DNA of 10,466 nucleotides from Candidatus Colicola coprequi (GCA_018065765.1 JAGHSR010000018.1:1-10466), one strand, 5' to 3'. Counted from the stretch's first letter, positions 1-7,699 are shown. Numbers and translations: made by a program. The notes: generated by a model not told the origin, from the letters alone.

Positions 1-409
1 GTCCTACACCATTGAATATACCCGCTAGGATAACCGCCATAAAGGGGTCAGTAACAGCAGGCGTTGAGGCAACGGGTACGAACTTGAGCCAAAGAGTAAG
101 ACACATCACACCATAGATGGTACGCAGGCAGAATTTCCACCCAACAACCATTATCGCCACCAACAAAAGCGCCGCATTGATAGCCAACGATGTGAGCCAA
201 ATTGGCAAAAAACCGTCGGTAGCAAAATACAGAATTTCGCACAGACCGGTCAAGCCTCCCCCGACAATAGCGTGGGGAACCAGAATGCGATTGACACAGA
301 GTGCATAAGGTGCCAGACTAATAGCAATCATGAGCAACTCCTTGATGTCAATAAAGATGCGCATTTTCTTGTAGCGCTCGATTTGGTGTTCCAGATGTTG
401 TTTGTCCAT
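1..409 (-). CDS. YitT family membrane protein, N-terminal part (runs off the window)
   Basis: The minus strand is open from an ATG at 409 to the window edge, giving 136 residues without a stop; the C-terminus lies outside. After a charged, cytoplasmic-looking N-terminus (residues 1-20) come hydrophobic segments at about 22-39, 54-66, 72-90, 98-113 and 123-136. Residues 40-56 carry the YitT-type pattern: an Asn, then a Pro, then Val-Gly-Gly-Gly-Leu-Thr-Gly. Family members usually continue to about 280-300 residues and end in a cytoplasmic DUF2179 domain, which cannot be checked here. The transported substrate or role of the family is not established. It follows gcvP by 52 bp on the same strand, so it is probably co-transcribed, with a 7-bp tandem repeat filling the gap. 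There is no convincing Shine-Dalgarno site. The family call is good; the function is unknown. Confidence 0.8.
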   Translation of the reverse strand, partial: MDKQHLEHQIERYKKMRIFIDIKELLMIAISLAPYALCVNRILVPHAIVGGGLTGLCEILYFATDGFLPIWLTSLAINAALLLVAIMVVGWKFCLRTIYGVMCLTLWLKFVPVASTPAVTDPFMAVILAGIFNGVG

Positions 410-414
410 AAATG

Positions 415-463
415 GGTGATTGGTTATTGGTTATTTGTGATTTGTAATTGGTGATTGGCGATT
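415..463. repeat. Seven-copy degenerate heptanucleotide tandem array between gcvP and the yitT-like gene
   Basis: Seven consecutive 7-bp units fit the plus-strand consensus GGTGATT (minus strand AATCACC). In order they are GGTGATT, then GGTTATT twice, then TGTGATT, TGTAATT, GGTGATT and GGCGATT. The final ATT is invariant and variation is at positions 1, 3 and 4. The array fills nearly all of the gap, reaches two bases into the gcvP stop codon (462-464) and ends five bases before the yitT-like ATG. Short heptamer arrays occur in intergenic DNA of cyanobacteria and, to my recollection, Bacteroidota. A function here is unknown. Confidence 0.85.
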
Positions 464-3284
464 AGTAGCGGGCGATGAGGTTACGATCACCGAATCCGTT
501 ATCAACACGTGCTACAGGAATCCAGAACTTATTGGCAGCCACCCAATCGGTAGGATAAGCAGCTTTGCGACGTGAATAAGCATGTTTCCACTCGTCAGCC
601 ACAATCTCGTACTCGGGGTGTGGTGCATTGATGAGCACGTTGTCTGCCTTGTCGGCCTCGCCGCGTTCAATTTCAGCAATCTCCTCGCGGATAACGAGCA
701 GAGCGTCGATGAACTGATCAAGTTCGTGTTTAGACTCGCTCTCAGTGGGTTCCACCATCAGCGTTCCGTGTACAGGGAAAGACAAGGTAGGAGCGTGGTA
801 GCCAAAGTCCATCAGACGTTTAGCTATATCGGACTCTGTAATTCCCATAGCGTGGAATTGACGGCAGTCGAGGATGAGTTCGTGTCCCACACGTCCGGTA
901 ACTCCGGTATAGACGATACCATAAGCGCCACGCAGTTTGAGAGCCATATAGTTGGCACTGAGTATGGCAGCAGCGGTGGATTCGCGCAAACCTTGATAAC
1001 CCATCATGCGGATATAGCCGTAAGAGATGAGTGCCATGTTGGCATTGCCGTAGAGAGCACTGCTGACACGGTTTTTGTCGGCAGTAGGCATGGAGTCAAC
1101 CAGATGTTTAGCGCAGCAGATAGCACCTACACCGGGGCCGCCACCACCGTGAGGTGAAGCAAAACTCTTGTGCAAATTGAGGTGGCACACATCCGCACCG
1201 ATGAAGCCCGGATTGGTATAGCCAATCTGCGCATTCATATTAGCGCCATCCATATAGACCTGTCCACCGCAATCGTGGATGATTTGGCACATCTCGCGGA
1301 TAGATTGCTCAAAAATACCGTGTGTGGAAGGATAGGTAATCATACATCCTGCCAATACATCGCGGTTAGCCTCTGCTTTTTCGCGCCAATCATTGAGGTC
1401 GGTATTGCCTTTCTCGTCGCACTTGATGACACAAGGAGTGAAACCTGCCTGTGCGCACGAAGCAGGGTTAGCTCCGTGAGCTGACTCAGGAATCAAAAGA
1501 ATATTACGTTGTTTTTGTCCGTTCTTCCACAGATAATCACGGATAGTAATCAGTCCCGTATATTCGCCGGCAGCACCCGAAGTAGGTTGCAGGTTACAAG
1601 CGGCAAATCCGGTGATAGTAGCCAGTTGTTGCTCCAGTTCCTGCAACATCTCAGCATAACCCTGAACTTGTTCAGCGGGAGCCAGAGGATGTACGGCGGT
1701 AAAGCCCGGCATGGTGATAGGCAACATAGCCGCAGCAGGATTGAGTTTCATGGTGCAAGAACCAAGAGGAATCATGGTGTGCGTCAGGCTGATGTCCTTG
1801 CGGTCAAGGCGTTTGAGGTAACGCATCATGTCTGTTTCGGTATGATAGAGATTGAACACTTCGGCTTGCAGGTAGTCCACCTCGCGCGCTTTAGCCTCAT
1901 CAATAGCCCATAGACCATCAAAAGCGTCTTCGTTGTCCTCGTATTGAGGCATCGAAGAGGTAGCTTCGGCAAAGAGCTCAATCAAATCGTTCATATCGTC
2001 CAAGGTGGTCGTTTCATCCATGCTGATACCTATCCAACCCTCGGCATCGTAGTAGAAATTGATACCCTTATCTTCTGCCATTTGGCGCAGTTTCTCCACT
2101 GTTAGTGACTCAGGCAGACGCACCTTGAGTGTATCAAAGAACTCGGTGTTTTCCTGAACGAAGCCGTATGCTTGGAGCATTTCGCTTAGATAAACAGCCT
2201 TGCCATGGATACCTTCGGCGATTTCGCGAATGCCTTCGGCACCATGATAAACACCATACATACCTGCCATCATAGCACAGAGTGCCTCAGCCGTGCAGAT
2301 ATTGGATGTAGCTTTTTCGCGTTTGATGTGTTGTTCGCGCGTCTGAAGAGCCAGTCGATAAGCAGGACGTTCGTAAGCATCCTTGCTGATACCGATGATA
2401 CGTCCGGGCATGTCGCGTTTGTATTCGTCGCGTGTAGCCATATAGCCGGCTGTAGGACCGCCAAAGCCCATAGGCAAACCAAAACGTTGTGCTGTGCCGC
2501 ACATGATGTCGGCTGCAAGTGGTTTAAGCAGAGCCTGTGCCATCAAATCGGCGATGATAGTAACCTTGAGACCTGCGTTGTGGCATTGGTCAATGAAATA
2601 GGAGTAGTCCTCAATAGAACCGTCTGCGTTAGGCAGTTGAATGATAGCACCGAAGAAGCCGCTCATGTCCTGTGCTGCGAACTGTGCATAGTCACCCATA
2701 ACGAGTTCTATACCTTGTCCTGCTGCGCGCGTGCGCATAACAGATAAGGTGTTAGCAAATATCTTGTTGTCCACAAACACTTTGCATACGCCATTCTTAA
2801 CTTGTTCGCGTGTGCGCAGGTTGCGCATCATCGTAACCGACTCAGCCGCAGCGGTTGCCTCGTCCAGCAAGGAGCAGTTGGCCAAAGGCAGTCCGGTCAA
2901 ATCGCTAATCATGGTTTGGAATACAAACAGAGCCTCCAAACGTCCCTGAGAAACTTCCGCTTGGTAGGGAGTGTAGGATGTGTACCAAACAGGATTCTCG
3001 AGCATGTTGCGCTGAATGACAGCAGGAGTGATGGTACCGTACCATCCGCGACCGATATAACTCTTGTAAGGCATGTTCTCAGCAGCCATAGCAGCAATGC
3101 TGTCCAAGTGCTCCTGCTCTGTGAGAGGTTCATCCAAATCCAGTGGCTCGGGGAGAAGAATGTCTCGCGGCATGGTTTGTGAAATGAGTTGATCAATAGA
3201 CTCAACGCCCAATTCCTTGAGCATCAGTTGTTGGTCTTCTTGGCTAAGACCAATGTGTCTTCCTTTTAGGTAATTGACTTTCAT
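462..3284 (-). CDS. gcvP: Glycine dehydrogenase (decarboxylating), P-protein of the glycine cleavage system
   Basis: This is the pyridoxal-phosphate enzyme that decarboxylates glycine and passes the aminomethyl group to the lipoyl arm of H-protein. At 940 residues it is a full-length single-chain P-protein (E. coli type), not the split gcvPA/gcvPB form. The N-terminal half (about 1-440) begins with the family's RHIG motif at 9-12 and contains the TPYQAEVSQGRLEAL block (105-119) and DEATAAAE (141-148). The C-terminal half carries the PLP site HLNLHKSF, with the Schiff-base lysine at Lys706, followed by the glycine-rich HGGGGPG loop. A conserved GGPHA motif reads GGPTA at 275-279. The start at 3284 keeps the RHIG motif at the usual distance. 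It lies 25 bp after the COG0523 GTPase, so probably in the same operon. The partner genes gcvT and gcvH are not in the window. No frameshift or missing catalytic residue was seen. Confidence 0.97.
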   Translation of the reverse strand: MKVNYLKGRHIGLSQEDQQLMLKELGVESIDQLISQTMPRDILLPEPLDLDEPLTEQEHLDSIAAMAAENMPYKSYIGRGWYGTITPAVIQRNMLENPVWYTSYTPYQAEVSQGRLEALFVFQTMISDLTGLPLANCSLLDEATAAAESVTMMRNLRTREQVKNGVCKVFVDNKIFANTLSVMRTRAAGQGIELVMGDYAQFAAQDMSGFFGAIIQLPNADGSIEDYSYFIDQCHNAGLKVTIIADLMAQALLKPLAADIMCGTAQRFGLPMGFGGPTAGYMATRDEYKRDMPGRIIGISKDAYERPAYRLALQTREQHIKREKATSNICTAEALCAMMAGMYGVYHGAEGIREIAEGIHGKAVYLSEMLQAYGFVQENTEFFDTLKVRLPESLTVEKLRQMAEDKGINFYYDAEGWIGISMDETTTLDDMNDLIELFAEATSSMPQYEDNEDAFDGLWAIDEAKAREVDYLQAEVFNLYHTETDMMRYLKRLDRKDISLTHTMIPLGSCTMKLNPAAAMLPITMPGFTAVHPLAPAEQVQGYAEMLQELEQQLATITGFAACNLQPTSGAAGEYTGLITIRDYLWKNGQKQRNILLIPESAHGANPASCAQAGFTPCVIKCDEKGNTDLNDWREKAEANRDVLAGCMITYPSTHGIFEQSIREMCQIIHDCGGQVYMDGANMNAQIGYTNPGFIGADVCHLNLHKSFASPHGGGGPGVGAICCAKHLVDSMPTADKNRVSSALYGNANMALISYGYIRMMGYQGLRESTAAAILSANYMALKLRGAYGIVYTGVTGRVGHELILDCRQFHAMGITESDIAKRLMDFGYHAPTLSFPVHGTLMVEPTESESKHELDQFIDALLVIREEIAEIERGEADKADNVLINAPHPEYEIVADEWKHAYSRRKAAYPTDWVAANKFWIPVARVDNGFGDRNLIARY

Positions 3285-3309
3285 AAAAAGTTATGTTAAT
3301 TATGTTACA

Positions 3310-4464
3310 TTATTCCAGACATGCGTCCAGTGCGGAGGCGATGGCTTTTTTATCAAGATTTTGACCGATAAAGACAAGTTTCTGCATACGATCGCCGTAC
3401 TTGTCATCCCAATCGCGTTGCAGGATGGGATCGTGCGCCATCATTTGCATGAGTTGTTCTTTAGGCATCGTGGCGTAGAACTCACCGCATTGCTTGAGAT
3501 TGAATTGTCGTCCTGCTTGCTCAAAGAGGTAGCACATGTCGTACTCATCGGAGAAATAACACATGCCCTTGCATCGGATGATGTTCTTAGGCCATAGGCG
3601 AGCCACGAAATCATCGAATAAACCCAATTTGAACGGCTTACGTTGATAGTAAACAAAGGTGTCAATGCCATACTCGTATGCCTCACCATGTTCTTCGTTG
3701 TGGTTGTCGTTGTGGTTGTCGTTCTCGACATCACCTTCAACACCCTGCAACCACGCTGCCGAACCTGCGACAGTATCAAAATTGAAAGCGTGAGTGTTCA
3801 TTAGGCGTTCAAGCGGAACGTCGCAGTAATTGCACGGGATAATTTCTGCATTCGGCTGAATAGCACGGATGACGGAAACAATATATGTCAGCTCGTCAGC
3901 CGTAAGGTCAGCCACCTTGTTAAGCAAGATAGTATTGCAGAACTCGATTTGCTGAATGACCAGCGAAGCCAAATCGTCTTCGTCCACGTTGGTGCGGTCG
4001 CTGTATTTCGCTTGCAAATCACCAAATTCATCCCTCATCCGCAAAGCGTCCACGACCGTGACCAAGCTATCCAACTGAGGTGCCGGGTCCTCTGTGAAAG
4101 GAATCATCTTGCGGTAGGAGCAAATAGTTTGGGCGATAGGTGCGGGTTCGCAGATACCTGATGCCTCAATAACGATATAGTCAAATCGGTTGGCGGTACA
4201 CAAGTCGTGCAGTTGCTGCACCAAATCCATCTTGAGCGTGCAGCAGATACAACCATTGGTGAGAGCCATCAGGTTGTCATCTTTGGCGTTGACCACCCCA
4301 CCCTTTTGTATCAAATCGGCGTCGATATTAACCTCGCCTATATCATTGACAATCACCGCGAATCGCACCCCTGCCTCATTGGCAAGGATACGATTGAGCA
4401 GTGTCGTTTTTCCGCTGCCGAGATAACCTGTCAGCAGCAGGACAGGAATAGTGGTTTTGTTCAT
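3310..4464 (-). CDS. CobW/COG0523-family GTPase, putative metal chaperone
   Basis: A 384-residue G3E-family GTPase of the COG0523 group, whose members hydrolyse GTP to deliver or allocate metals such as zinc or cobalt. The Walker A motif GYLGSGKT is at 13-20, an NDIGEVNIDA switch-like element at 40-49, the family hallmark metal site CICC at 72-75 (Cys72, Cys74, Cys75), and EASG at 100-103. The guanine-recognition motif reads NKVAD (182-186), so the Asp sits one residue late relative to NKxD. Residues 248-259 form an Asn/Asp/His-rich linker (His251, 255, 259), a position where relatives often carry His-rich metal-binding runs. The CobW C-terminal domain follows from about 266 and ends in the usual LVFIGQNLD (363-371) and DACLE. 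The gene starts three bases after the DUF2723 stop codon, which suggests tight translational coupling. The cognate metal and client protein cannot be told; no Zur-like operator was recognised. Confidence 0.9.
   Translation of the reverse strand: MNKTTIPVLLLTGYLGSGKTTLLNRILANEAGVRFAVIVNDIGEVNIDADLIQKGGVVNAKDDNLMALTNGCICCTLKMDLVQQLHDLCTANRFDYIVIEASGICEPAPIAQTICSYRKMIPFTEDPAPQLDSLVTVVDALRMRDEFGDLQAKYSDRTNVDEDDLASLVIQQIEFCNTILLNKVADLTADELTYIVSVIRAIQPNAEIIPCNYCDVPLERLMNTHAFNFDTVAGSAAWLQGVEGDVENDNHNDNHNEEHGEAYEYGIDTFVYYQRKPFKLGLFDDFVARLWPKNIIRCKGMCYFSDEYDMCYLFEQAGRQFNLKQCGEFYATMPKEQLMQMMAHDPILQRDWDDKYGDRMQKLVFIGQNLDKKAIASALDACLE
3697..3720. repeat. 12-bp direct repeat (two copies) encoding the His/Asn-rich linker of the GTPase
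   Basis: The 12-bp unit GTTGTGGTTGTC is present twice in exact tandem, with three bases of a third copy following. It is in frame (12 = 4 codons) and encodes the doubled Asp-Asn-His-Asn segment of the COG0523 GTPase at residues 248-255. In-frame copy change would lengthen or shorten the putative metal-binding linker without breaking the gene. Confidence 0.85.
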
Positions 4465-4467
4465 TAT

Positions 4468-7400
4468 TTATCTATTCACATGCGCTTCATAAACAGGATA
4501 ATACTGATTGAAGAGTTCGTCCTGATGGTACTTGTCAAAGTGTTGCAGGACATAACCCAACACAGCCGTGTGATGTCCGATGACAGACTCAGCTGATCTG
4601 CGACGTTGTCTATCCAAACTATCACCCCATGTGATGTACTCTACGCAATTCTGAGCCACAGACGACATGATGGCATTAGCCTTGTCGTTGTCTCCCAGTG
4701 CATAGTACAGAGCAGCCATAGAGGTAGATGTATAGTCGTACGGGATATTGTATCCGGGCAGCATTTGTTCGGCATAGTCCAGCACTTCGCGGCATTTATC
4801 GCGCTGTCCCTCGTGCATGAGAGCGTCAGCGAGTTGCATGAACATCATACGGTGCGTGCGGCACATACGCATCAGGTTCTCATCAATCCAAATGCCGGGC
4901 ATATTCATATTCCCGTAACGGAACTTATGCATCATATTGTCGTACATGATTTCCGTATTCACACGTGGTTGACCATCCTTAGAGCGGACAGGCGTGACAC
5001 GATATGCCAAACCGGTGAGTTCGAAGTAAGGTTCCAACCCCAGATAGTAGTCACCCCCTACCGTAACGGCAAAGTAGAACGGACGCTTCCAACCTGCTTG
5101 CGCGTTTTGGCTAAGCATTTCCATAATCATCATCTCTGAACGGGTGAAACGGCGTGCAGCACGGAAATTGATATGCTCACCGTTCAAACCTTCGATGTAC
5201 AATTGGTTGGATGGGATATAGTTTTCACCGTCTTTCTTCGTACGCGGGTCATCCGAGCGTAAGAAGTCGAAAGCGCGACTGATTTCAAGGGGTTGATTGA
5301 GTTTGTTATCCACCCACACCACTTCGTTAGTACCCGGCATATAGTCCTTGTACTCCCACGAAATAGGCAGCGCTTTGCTCTCGTAATACGGACGTTTCAT
5401 CTGTGATATGTACCAATCGGTTTGCAAGTAACTGAGGTTGCACACGCGCAAGTCGGTTCCTTCCTCCTCCACCTCCTGATTGTACCACAGCGGGAAGGTG
5501 TCGTTGTCACCATTGGAGAAAATGACGCCTTGCGTCTCGCAACTACGCAGGTAGTTAGCTCCAAAATCACGGCACGAATAGCGATTGGAACGGTCGTGGT
5601 CATCCCAGTTTTGGGAAGCCATTTGAGCCGGAACAAGAAGACAAACCAACGAAATCATTACGGCTGCGACAGTCTTGCATCTTTCGTTCTTCATCAACTC
5701 GGAGAGCCAGTCAAAAATAGCCAACACGGCAAATCCGATCCAAATACAGAACGCATAAAAACTGCCTGCGTAAGCATAGTCGCGTTCACGTGGCTGTTCG
5801 GGTGTTTGATTCAGGTAAACCACAATCGCCAGTCCGGTTAGGAAGAAGAGCAAGAACGTAATGGTGAATGAGCGCCAGCCCTCTTGTTGTGGCTGTTTTT
5901 TGTCCGTCATGATTTTCTTTCTGCACTGCCAAACGATACCGATAATACCCAACAATAACGGCAACATATAGTAAACATTATGTGCCTTGTTATTCTTGAT
6001 TTCGGTAGGCAACAAGCTCTGATCGCCGAGCATGGCGTTGTCTATGAACGGAATACCCGTAATCCAGTTTCCCTTGCTGATTTCGCCATAACTTTGCAGG
6101 TCGTTTTGGCGACCGGAGAAGTTCCACATAAAGTAGCGCCAATACATAAAATTGACCTGATAGCGGAAGAAGAAACGTATGTTTTCTGCAAACGTAGGAC
6201 AATAGTCCGTTTTTTGCTGTCCACAATAGTCATATTTCACGCGACGTCCCTTGATATCAGCCCACTCCTTGTAGGCAGCCTTGTGTCGTTCCTGCGCGGA
6301 GTACATGCGCGGGAACAGCATGCAGAACTCGTCCATGAACTCGTAGTTCGTCTTGTAGCCGGTTACCACATACTTATCCTTTTGCCCTTCCACATACGGA
6401 GCCGGTGCATACTGTGCGTGACCTTGTTTCTCCACGGGGATACATATATTGCCCTTGACCTCTAATTTGACCGGAGCATTGTATGTCTGACCATACAGCA
6501 ATGGACGATCGCCATATTGTTCGCGGTTCAAATAGTACTTGAGTGAGAACACATTATCCGGTGAGTTTTGATCCATCGGAGTATCCGCACTGGAGCGAAT
6601 CACCAATGCAGCGTAACTGGAGTAGCCAATCAGGATACATGCTACCATGATTAGTCCCGTATTAATCCAGCGCAAACGATTGGAATACGCCTCTTGCATA
6701 CGTTTGTAGGTATATCCTATTCCCCACGCAAGCAGTCCGATTGTCAATATCAAATCCACATACAAGCCGGTATTGAACGGACAACCGAGAACGTTAGTAA
6801 ACAAGAGTTCAAACCATCCTGCTACCGTTGGGAAACCCGGAATGATGCCATATAGAATGACAGCCAAAATGACACAACTAATCAGGAATGCGCTGATAGC
6901 ACCTTTCCAACTGAATTCGTAACGGCGGAAATAGTACACCATCACAATAGCCGGAATAGTCAGCAGGTTCAGCAGGTGCACACCGATACTGAGTCCCATT
7001 AGGTACATAATTAGTATCAGCCAGCGGTCAGACCCATCCTCGTCGGCATGTTCATCCCACTTGAGAATCAGCCAAAAAACGATGGCCGTGAACAATGACG
7101 ATGATGCATACACTTCCCCTTCGACAGCCGAGAACCAGAATGTGTCGGAGAATGTATAAGCCAACGCCCCCACAGCGCCTGCTCCCAGCAATGCGATGCC
7201 ACGAGCTAAAGTATCGGGCTTAACGAGTTTCTTAGCCAAAGCCGTAATGGTCCAGAAAAGGAACAAAATACAGAAAGCACTCGCCATTGCCGACATAGCG
7301 TTCACACACATAGCTACATGGCTGGTATCACTTGCAAACAGGGAAAAGAAATGCCCCATTAGCATAAAAAACGGCGCTCCGGGTGGGTGTCCTACATCTA

Positions 7401-7545
7401 GTTTGTGTGCACTGGAGATGAACTCTCCACAATCCCAGAACGAAGCGGTGGGTTCCACCGTCAGCAGATACGTTGCAGCCGCTATGGCAAACACCACCCA
7501 GCCACATAACGCGTTCCAAAATTTGAAATTTTTCATTTTATACAC
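4468..7545 (-). CDS. DUF2723 (TMEM260-like) polytopic membrane protein, putative GT-C-type glycosyltransferase
   Basis: A 1025-residue protein of the DUF2723 family common in Bacteroidota. About nine hydrophobic segments lie in residues 14-315, and roughly four more at 525-641. The rest, including 645-1025, looks soluble and is probably periplasmic, with a helical, TPR-like tail around 905-1000. Family signatures are FWDCGEFI (36-43), GHPPGAP (52-58), EGEVY (142-146), QPRERDYAYAGSFYAF (584-599) and SNGDNDTFPLWY (677-688). The Asp38/Glu41 pair in the first loop resembles the acidic catalytic loop of GT-C glycosyltransferases. The human DUF2723 protein TMEM260 is reported to be a protein O-mannosyltransferase, so a lipid-linked sugar transferase role is a reasonable inference, but donor and acceptor are unknown. 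The ATG at 7545 lies very close to the predicted transcription start; the Met codon at 7536 (residue 4, MKNFKFW) is an equally good or better start. It is the first gene of the leftward operon. Confidence 0.88.
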   Translation of the reverse strand: MYKMKNFKFWNALCGWVVFAIAAATYLLTVEPTASFWDCGEFISSAHKLDVGHPPGAPFFMLMGHFFSLFASDTSHVAMCVNAMSAMASAFCILFLFWTITALAKKLVKPDTLARGIALLGAGAVGALAYTFSDTFWFSAVEGEVYASSSLFTAIVFWLILKWDEHADEDGSDRWLILIMYLMGLSIGVHLLNLLTIPAIVMVYYFRRYEFSWKGAISAFLISCVILAVILYGIIPGFPTVAGWFELLFTNVLGCPFNTGLYVDLILTIGLLAWGIGYTYKRMQEAYSNRLRWINTGLIMVACILIGYSSYAALVIRSSADTPMDQNSPDNVFSLKYYLNREQYGDRPLLYGQTYNAPVKLEVKGNICIPVEKQGHAQYAPAPYVEGQKDKYVVTGYKTNYEFMDEFCMLFPRMYSAQERHKAAYKEWADIKGRRVKYDYCGQQKTDYCPTFAENIRFFFRYQVNFMYWRYFMWNFSGRQNDLQSYGEISKGNWITGIPFIDNAMLGDQSLLPTEIKNNKAHNVYYMLPLLLGIIGIVWQCRKKIMTDKKQPQQEGWRSFTITFLLFFLTGLAIVVYLNQTPEQPRERDYAYAGSFYAFCIWIGFAVLAIFDWLSELMKNERCKTVAAVMISLVCLLVPAQMASQNWDDHDRSNRYSCRDFGANYLRSCETQGVIFSNGDNDTFPLWYNQEVEEEGTDLRVCNLSYLQTDWYISQMKRPYYESKALPISWEYKDYMPGTNEVVWVDNKLNQPLEISRAFDFLRSDDPRTKKDGENYIPSNQLYIEGLNGEHINFRAARRFTRSEMMIMEMLSQNAQAGWKRPFYFAVTVGGDYYLGLEPYFELTGLAYRVTPVRSKDGQPRVNTEIMYDNMMHKFRYGNMNMPGIWIDENLMRMCRTHRMMFMQLADALMHEGQRDKCREVLDYAEQMLPGYNIPYDYTSTSMAALYYALGDNDKANAIMSSVAQNCVEYITWGDSLDRQRRRSAESVIGHHTAVLGYVLQHFDKYHQDELFNQYYPVYEAHVNR

Positions 7546-7565
7546 TTTAATCCAAAATTAGCGCG

Positions 7566-7597
7566 TAAAGGTACAAAATAAAATTTACACATACAAA
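7566..7597 (-). promoter_or_regulatory. Predicted Bacteroidota-type promoter for the leftward operon
   Basis: On the minus strand, TTTG (7597-7594) is followed after 20 bp by TACCTTTA (7573-7566), close to the Bacteroidota -33 TTTG / -7 TAnnTTTG consensus with one mismatch at the last base. The predicted transcription start, about 7 bases on, is near 7558. That leaves a leader of about 13 nt to the ATG at 7545, or about 22 nt to the Met codon at 7536. This is a pattern match only. Confidence 0.6.
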
Positions 7598-7624
7598 TAA
7601 AAAACGCTTTATTGGCTTTTTTAT

Positions 7625-7640
7625 TGCGCGTGCTTGCGCA
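7625..7640. promoter_or_regulatory. Hairpin 1 with GTGCTT loop, overlapping the -33 element of the polysaccharide promoter
   Basis: The inverted repeat TGCGC / GCGCA (5-bp stem) encloses the loop GTGCTT. The TTG of the rightward -33 element (7634-7636) sits across the loop and the 3' arm. Because it lies upstream of the predicted transcription start, it would act as DNA, for example as a protein-binding site, rather than as RNA from that promoter. Confidence 0.45.
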
Positions 7641-7664
7641 TATAAAATAAATGTATTATCTTTG
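7634..7664 (+). promoter_or_regulatory. Predicted Bacteroidota-type promoter for the polysaccharide operon
   Basis: TTG (7634-7636), a 20-bp AT-rich spacer and TATCTTTG (7657-7664) match the Bacteroidota -33 / -7 (TAnnTTTG) pattern exactly at the -7 element. Transcription would start near 7670, giving a leader of about 65-70 nt before the ATG at 7737. Confidence 0.7.
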
Positions 7665-7677
7665 CGGGCTTTATTTC

Positions 7678-7695
7678 GCGAGCGTGCTTGCTCGC
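7678..7695 (+). promoter_or_regulatory. Hairpin 2 with GTGCTT loop in the 5' leader of the polysaccharide operon
   Basis: A perfect 6-bp GC-rich stem, GCGAGC / GCTCGC, encloses the same six-base loop GTGCTT as hairpin 1. It would lie at about +8 to +26 of the transcript. No U-tract follows on either strand, so it is not an intrinsic terminator. A role in mRNA stability, transcript elongation or protein binding is possible but unproven. Confidence 0.55.
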
Positions 7696-7699
7696 ACAA

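Noticed and set aside
117..454. Short plus-strand open frames over the yitT-like gene
   Set aside because: The minus strand gives a continuous hydrophobic YitT-type protein; the plus-strand frames have no family features.
415..463. CRISPR-like array
   Set aside because: Units are only 7 bp with no spacers and no cas genes; it is a simple tandem repeat.
582..1157. 191-codon open frame on the plus strand inside gcvP
   Set aside because: It is antisense to strongly conserved gcvP sequence, shows no recognisable family, and is explained by the codon use of the real gene.
2205..2747. 180-codon plus-strand open frame inside gcvP
   Set aside because: Antisense shadow of gcvP; Cys/His-rich composition typical of such shadows and no start context.
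7553..7560. Alternative -7 box TAATTTTG on the minus strand
   Set aside because: It matches TAnnTTTG but has no TTG at the right distance upstream and would start transcription at or past the ATG at 7545; the TACCTTTA box with a 20-bp spacer fits better.
7678..7695. Intrinsic terminator
   Set aside because: No T-tract follows the stem on either strand, and the position lies between divergent genes where no terminator is needed.
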